Source: an uncultured Bacteroidia bacterium
GTDB taxonomy: Bacteria > Bacteroidota > Bacteroidia > Bacteroidales > UBA932
Assembly (NCBI GenBank): GCA_902779785.1
Contig: CACZDC010000001.1
Coordinates: 186,001-250,000, forward strand
Direction of reading: 5' to 3'
Length of the DNA stretch: 64,000 nt
In this document: piece after piece, positions 61,418-64,000 of the stretch
Layout: the number at the start of each line of letters is the position of its first letter
Position numbering within the stretch: the stretch's first letter is position 1
The notes under the pieces: generated by a model
What the model saw: the letters and a program-made list of their open reading frames with translations, nothing else
The model's database searches: none
Told to the model about the DNA's origin: nothing
Program-made: the position numbers and the translations under genes

Positions 61418-63013
61418 TTACTCTCCTATACGCATCAGCCTGGATTCAAACTCTTCCCTGGGACAGGCGGCTGCGTTGCGTAGTTTAACCCGGTAATTGT
61501 AAACCGTGGTTGAGGAAAGGCGGAGGAACTTTGATATCCGGGCCGGTTCCGTCACGCCGAGCCGCATAAGGGCGAATACGCGGAGTTCGTTGGAAAGCTT
61601 TCCTTCGCTCAAGCCTTCCCCGAGCTGCATATCCTCGCGCAGGAGGGCATTCAGCTGCGCGACGAAATCGGGGAACAGTTCCAGGAAAGTCTTGTCGAAC
61701 TTGTCGTAAAGCGCCTCTCTCTCGGCGTCAATGAATCTGTCTGAGCGCAGTTCCTGAAGCAGTATGTCGAAATCGTTCTGCTTTGCGCTTACGCGGAGGC
61801 TTGAACGGTATTTTTCCAGGCTGCTGATATGCTCCGAGAACATAGACAGGAACTCTCCAAGGTAAGTGTCCTTGATACGGTTGGACTCCTGGAGTTTCCT
61901 GGCATTCTCGGCAATTTCCACGTTGGCCTTATGCAGTCGGCGGAGATTGCCGTGGAGCAGCATCAGCGCAAAGCTCAGCGCCGCCAGGAACACCAGCAGT
62001 ACAATGGTAAACAGCGTAATCTGCCTTCTTTTCGTCGCGGAATACTGTTCATACTGGATGATGATGTCAGGGAGCAGTTTCGCTATGCTGGCGATTCGCT
62101 TTGAATCGCTCATATCCACGGCGTCGACATAGCCCCGGGTCGCATAACGGTAAGCCCTCTCTATGTCTCCGCTGTAATAGCAAAGCCCCATAAGCGAGAT
62201 TAAGGAACCGTAAGTCTTGACAGGAAGAGTCAGGTCATATCTTGAACTTATGGCCATATGAAGCAGGGCTCTGCGCTCATCTCCGGTTTCCTGATATGCC
62301 TTTCCCGCCCAGTAATGCAGCCTGGCCAGATCTTCCGGGCCGGTATTGCCCGCCTCGATCCTTTTACGGACCAATGCGATGAACTGCTCGCCCTGGCCGG
62401 CGGGAAGCATCACTTTAGACATCGTATTATAGTACAGGATGCTCTCTTCCGTTATATTCTCCCGGCACAGGTCCAGATAGCGCCGCTCCTTCTCCCGGTA
62501 CTCCCGTCGCAGAGATTCATATCTTGTGGTTTGAACAAGCCCGTGATATATGTCGTACCATAGATACAGGTATTCGGGCAGCCTTCCCGAAGAGACGACC
62601 AGGCTTGAATCCAAGGCTTTCAGCGTGGACATCGACTCATTGTAAAGACAGGTGATGAGATGCTGCTGGGCAAGGTCGAGGGCGGCGTCGCAGATAAACT
62701 CGGGAGTGCCGAGCTCATCGGCAAGAGCCTTTTTCAAATCGGCATAATGGTAGGCCGAATCCACGTTCCATTTGTGGTACTCCTGAAACAGGACGTCATA
62801 GGCTTCATAAAGTGCGCGCTTGTCCGAGGCGCAGGCCGGAATGGTCCGGAGAGAGTCAATCCTTGCCTGCTTTCCGGCTGCAATGGCCTCCTGATTGTCC
62901 ATAACCTCGTCCAAAAGGACAAAAGCCTCGGCCATTTCCCGCTCGCTACCCCGCTTCCCCCCGCAGGAGACAAGCGGGATGACGGCCAGAAGAAATATGA
63001 TTATATATTTCAT
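61418..63013 (-). CDS. DUF6377-type membrane-bound TPR regulator
   Basis: 531 residues. Lipoprotein-like signal (VIPLVSC), a periplasmic TPR-like region (about 45-320), one membrane helix (about 340-360, ITLFTIVLLVFLAALSFALM), a coiled coil, and a cytoplasmic end with a helix-turn-helix-like segment (MRLGVTEPARISKFLRLSSTTVYNYR). This layout is a Bacteroidales family of membrane regulators often beside SusC/SusD loci. It is divergent from the SusC at 63268 and probably controls it. The start MKYIIIF is chosen by the signal; the frame upstream lacks coding character. Confidence 0.83.
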   Translation of the reverse strand: MKYIIIFLLAVIPLVSCGGKRGSEREMAEAFVLLDEVMDNQEAIAAGKQARIDSLRTIPACASDKRALYEAYDVLFQEYHKWNVDSAYHYADLKKALADELGTPEFICDAALDLAQQHLITCLYNESMSTLKALDSSLVVSSGRLPEYLYLWYDIYHGLVQTTRYESLRREYREKERRYLDLCRENITEESILYYNTMSKVMLPAGQGEQFIALVRKRIEAGNTGPEDLARLHYWAGKAYQETGDERRALLHMAISSRYDLTLPVKTYGSLISLMGLCYYSGDIERAYRYATRGYVDAVDMSDSKRIASIAKLLPDIIIQYEQYSATKRRQITLFTIVLLVFLAALSFALMLLHGNLRRLHKANVEIAENARKLQESNRIKDTYLGEFLSMFSEHISSLEKYRSSLRVSAKQNDFDILLQELRSDRFIDAEREALYDKFDKTFLELFPDFVAQLNALLREDMQLGEGLSEGKLSNELRVFALMRLGVTEPARISKFLRLSSTTVYNYRVKLRNAAACPREEFESRLMRIGE

Positions 63014-63053
63014 TATTCTTTCTATAAATCTCGATGCGAATTTATGAAAAATG

Positions 63054-63061
63054 CAAAAATA
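63054..63061 (-). promoter_or_regulatory. -7 promoter element of the DUF6377-type regulator
   Basis: Minus-strand TATTTTTG, 40 bases before ATG 63013. Confidence 0.45.
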
Positions 63062-63071
63062 AACAAAATGA

Positions 63072-63087
63072 AATCTACTATTTGGCG
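63072..63087 (+). repeat. 16-base direct repeat, copy 1 (possible operator)
   Basis: AATCTACTATTTGGCG, repeated exactly at 63149. This copy continues into the inverted repeat TTGGC-GTATG-GCCAA (63082-63096). It lies between the regulator promoter and the susC promoter. Confidence 0.5.
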
Positions 63088-63148
63088 TATGGCCAATTCT
63101 TGCTAATGTGTTTATAATCAATTGACTGACCAAATTACCCGCGCTCAG

Positions 63149-63164
63149 AATCTACTATTTGGCG
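63149..63164 (+). repeat. 16-base direct repeat, copy 2 (possible operator)
   Basis: Exact second copy of AATCTACTATTTGGCG, 77 bases after the first and 31 bases before the susC -7 box. Here it runs into a GCGCGCGCG tract. Confidence 0.5.
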
Positions 63165-63195
63165 CGCGCGTATTTATATAAAGGCTCGCAAAGCG

Positions 63196-63203
63196 TAACT
63201 TTG
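63196..63203 (+). promoter_or_regulatory. -7 promoter element of the second SusC gene
   Basis: TAACTTTG, 64 bases before ATG 63268, leaving a leader of about 58 bases. Confidence 0.5.
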
Positions 63204-63267
63204 CGTACCACTGATTGAGACACAAGAACAAATAATGTCCAAAATAGTTTAACTAAGTAAACCCACA

Positions 63268-64000
63268 ATGAATAACACAGTCTTGCAGCGTTTTGCACGA
63301 ATCGCGATGTTGTCATTGGCCCTGCTGATACCTCTCTGCCTTAGTGCGCAGAAGAGCAGGTTCAGCGGAGTTGTGACGGACCGCGACGGAGAGCCGCTAA
63401 TCGGCGCCTCATTGGTAGTCAAGGGCAGCTCTCTCTATGCTCTTACGGACGAGAACGGTGCGTTCTCTTTCGAAGGGCTCAGTTTCCCCGCGGAACTGAC
63501 AGTCTCCTATCTCGGGTTTAATGATCTGGTACTGACACTCAGCGGCAGTGAGCCCCAGCCTTTCAAAATAACGATGTCGAGCGAAAACACCGTTCTTGAA
63601 GAGCTGGTAGTCGTCGGTTACGGTACCCAGAAGAGGGTCAACCTGACCGGTGCCGTGTCGGTCATCGACGGCAAGGAACTCAACTCCCGCCCCGTCCCGA
63701 ATACGGCTATGGCCATCCAGGGTGCCGATCCTTCTCTTGTCCTGACCACCGGCTCAGGCTCCATCGACGGTTCCGACTACAGCGTCAATATCCGTGGCAA
63801 GGTTTCTCTTAACAGCGGCTCGCCGCTCATCCTCGTCGACGGCGTGGAATCCGCCCTCAACCAGGTCAACCCCAACGATATTGAGAGCATTTCGGTGCTC
63901 AAGGACGCCTCGGCCTGCGCAATCTACGGCGCGAAGGCTTCTGCAGGCGTTATCCTCATCACAACCAAGAGCGGTTCCGAGGGCGATGCCAAGATCAGTT
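63268..64000 (+). CDS. SusC-like TonB-dependent receptor, N-terminal part (runs off window)
   Basis: The first 244 residues of an outer-membrane transporter. Signal peptide (cleavage after LSAQ), carboxypeptidase-regulatory-like domain (about 30-110, FSGVVTDRDGEPLIGASLVV), SusC box (LEELVVVGYGTQKRVNLTGAV, about 111-131) and plug (PLILVDGVE, CAIYGAKASAGVILITTKSG). It probably opens another SusCD locus. With a dedicated divergent regulator it is likely a separate system from the mannan PUL; the substrate is unknown. Confidence 0.95.
   Translation, partial: MNNTVLQRFARIAMLSLALLIPLCLSAQKSRFSGVVTDRDGEPLIGASLVVKGSSLYALTDENGAFSFEGLSFPAELTVSYLGFNDLVLTLSGSEPQPFKITMSSENTVLEELVVVGYGTQKRVNLTGAVSVIDGKELNSRPVPNTAMAIQGADPSLVLTTGSGSIDGSDYSVNIRGKVSLNSGSPLILVDGVESALNQVNPNDIESISVLKDASACAIYGAKASAGVILITTKSGSEGDAKIS

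Noticed and set aside
1-64000. CRISPR arrays, prophage genes, rRNA operons, insertion sequences
   Set aside because: No regularly spaced repeats, phage structural genes, rRNA sequence or transposase genes were seen.

Overview
This window looks like a chromosomal segment from a Bacteroidota (Bacteroidales) bacterium with fairly GC-rich DNA. The signs are a fused SecDF, SusC/SusD pairs, many lipoproteins, DUF4270/DUF4294/DUF3098/DUF2723 family genes, and the Bacteroidota -7 promoter element TAnnTTTG in front of nearly every transcription unit. The lineage below order level cannot be fixed from the sequence alone.

Layout. 0-3.4 kb: the start of an exported TPR-like gene and secDF. 3.4-3.8 kb: a non-coding stretch holding hairpins and a degenerate copy of the 3' end of a tRNA. 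3.8-21.2 kb: a mannan utilisation locus (PUL). It has an AraC regulator followed by one tightly overlapped operon: GH26 mannanase, GH37/GH63-like hydrolase, SusC, SusD, surface lipoproteins with SusE/F-type modules, a second GH26, GH130 phosphorylase, GPH-type symporter and AGE-family 2-epimerase. 21.3-21.5 kb: tRNA-Met(CAT) and tRNA-Gln(CTG). 21.6-24.5 kb: a protein kinase fused to an AAA ATPase, then a YbjN-like protein and a PrsW-type membrane protease. 24.4-27.1 kb: rsmA and aspS. 27.1-28.9 kb: an AT-richer type II restriction-modification pair whose nuclease resembles NgoMIV. 28.9-34.8 kb: murB, murA, an aminotransferase, dapF, dapA, dapD. 34.8-41.5 kb, opposite strand: thrA, asd, a DapE-like M20 peptidase, dapB, and two exported proteins. 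41.6-47.4 kb: a FISUMP lipoprotein, cdaA, mutS2, yraN and a damaged manC-like gene. 47.5-55.3 kb: a DUF2723 membrane protein, TMEM43-like protein, TlpA-like lipoprotein, uvrC, pnuC and acpP. 55.3-61.3 kb: DUF4270 and glycogen-synthase-like genes, divergent from ftsX-DUF3098-uppP-lpxH, then DUF4294. 61.4-64 kb: a DUF6377-like membrane regulator divergent from a new SusC gene that runs off the window.

How the genes work together. The PUL encodes a full route for linear beta-mannan. GH26 lipoproteins cut the chain, SusCD and accessory lipoproteins capture and import oligomers, and a symporter brings mannobiose into the cytoplasm. The epimerase turns mannobiose into mannosyl-glucose, and GH130 phosphorolyses that to mannose-1-phosphate plus glucose. 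The two converging operons at 29-41 kb supply peptidoglycan precursors and the aspartate-family (lysine/DAP, threonine, methionine) backbone, apparently by the succinylase variant.

Most unusual items: (1) the whole PUL lies between two direct repeats made of a tRNA-Met 3' end plus its flank, the pattern of an island inserted at a tRNA gene; (2) that tRNA has a non-canonical T-loop shared with the degenerate copy; (3) the kinase-AAA / YbjN / PrsW cassette; (4) the NgoMIV-like R-M pair set seamlessly between housekeeping genes in DNA that still contains GCCGGC sites; (5) a manC-like gene that has lost its nucleotide-binding signature and its C-terminus.
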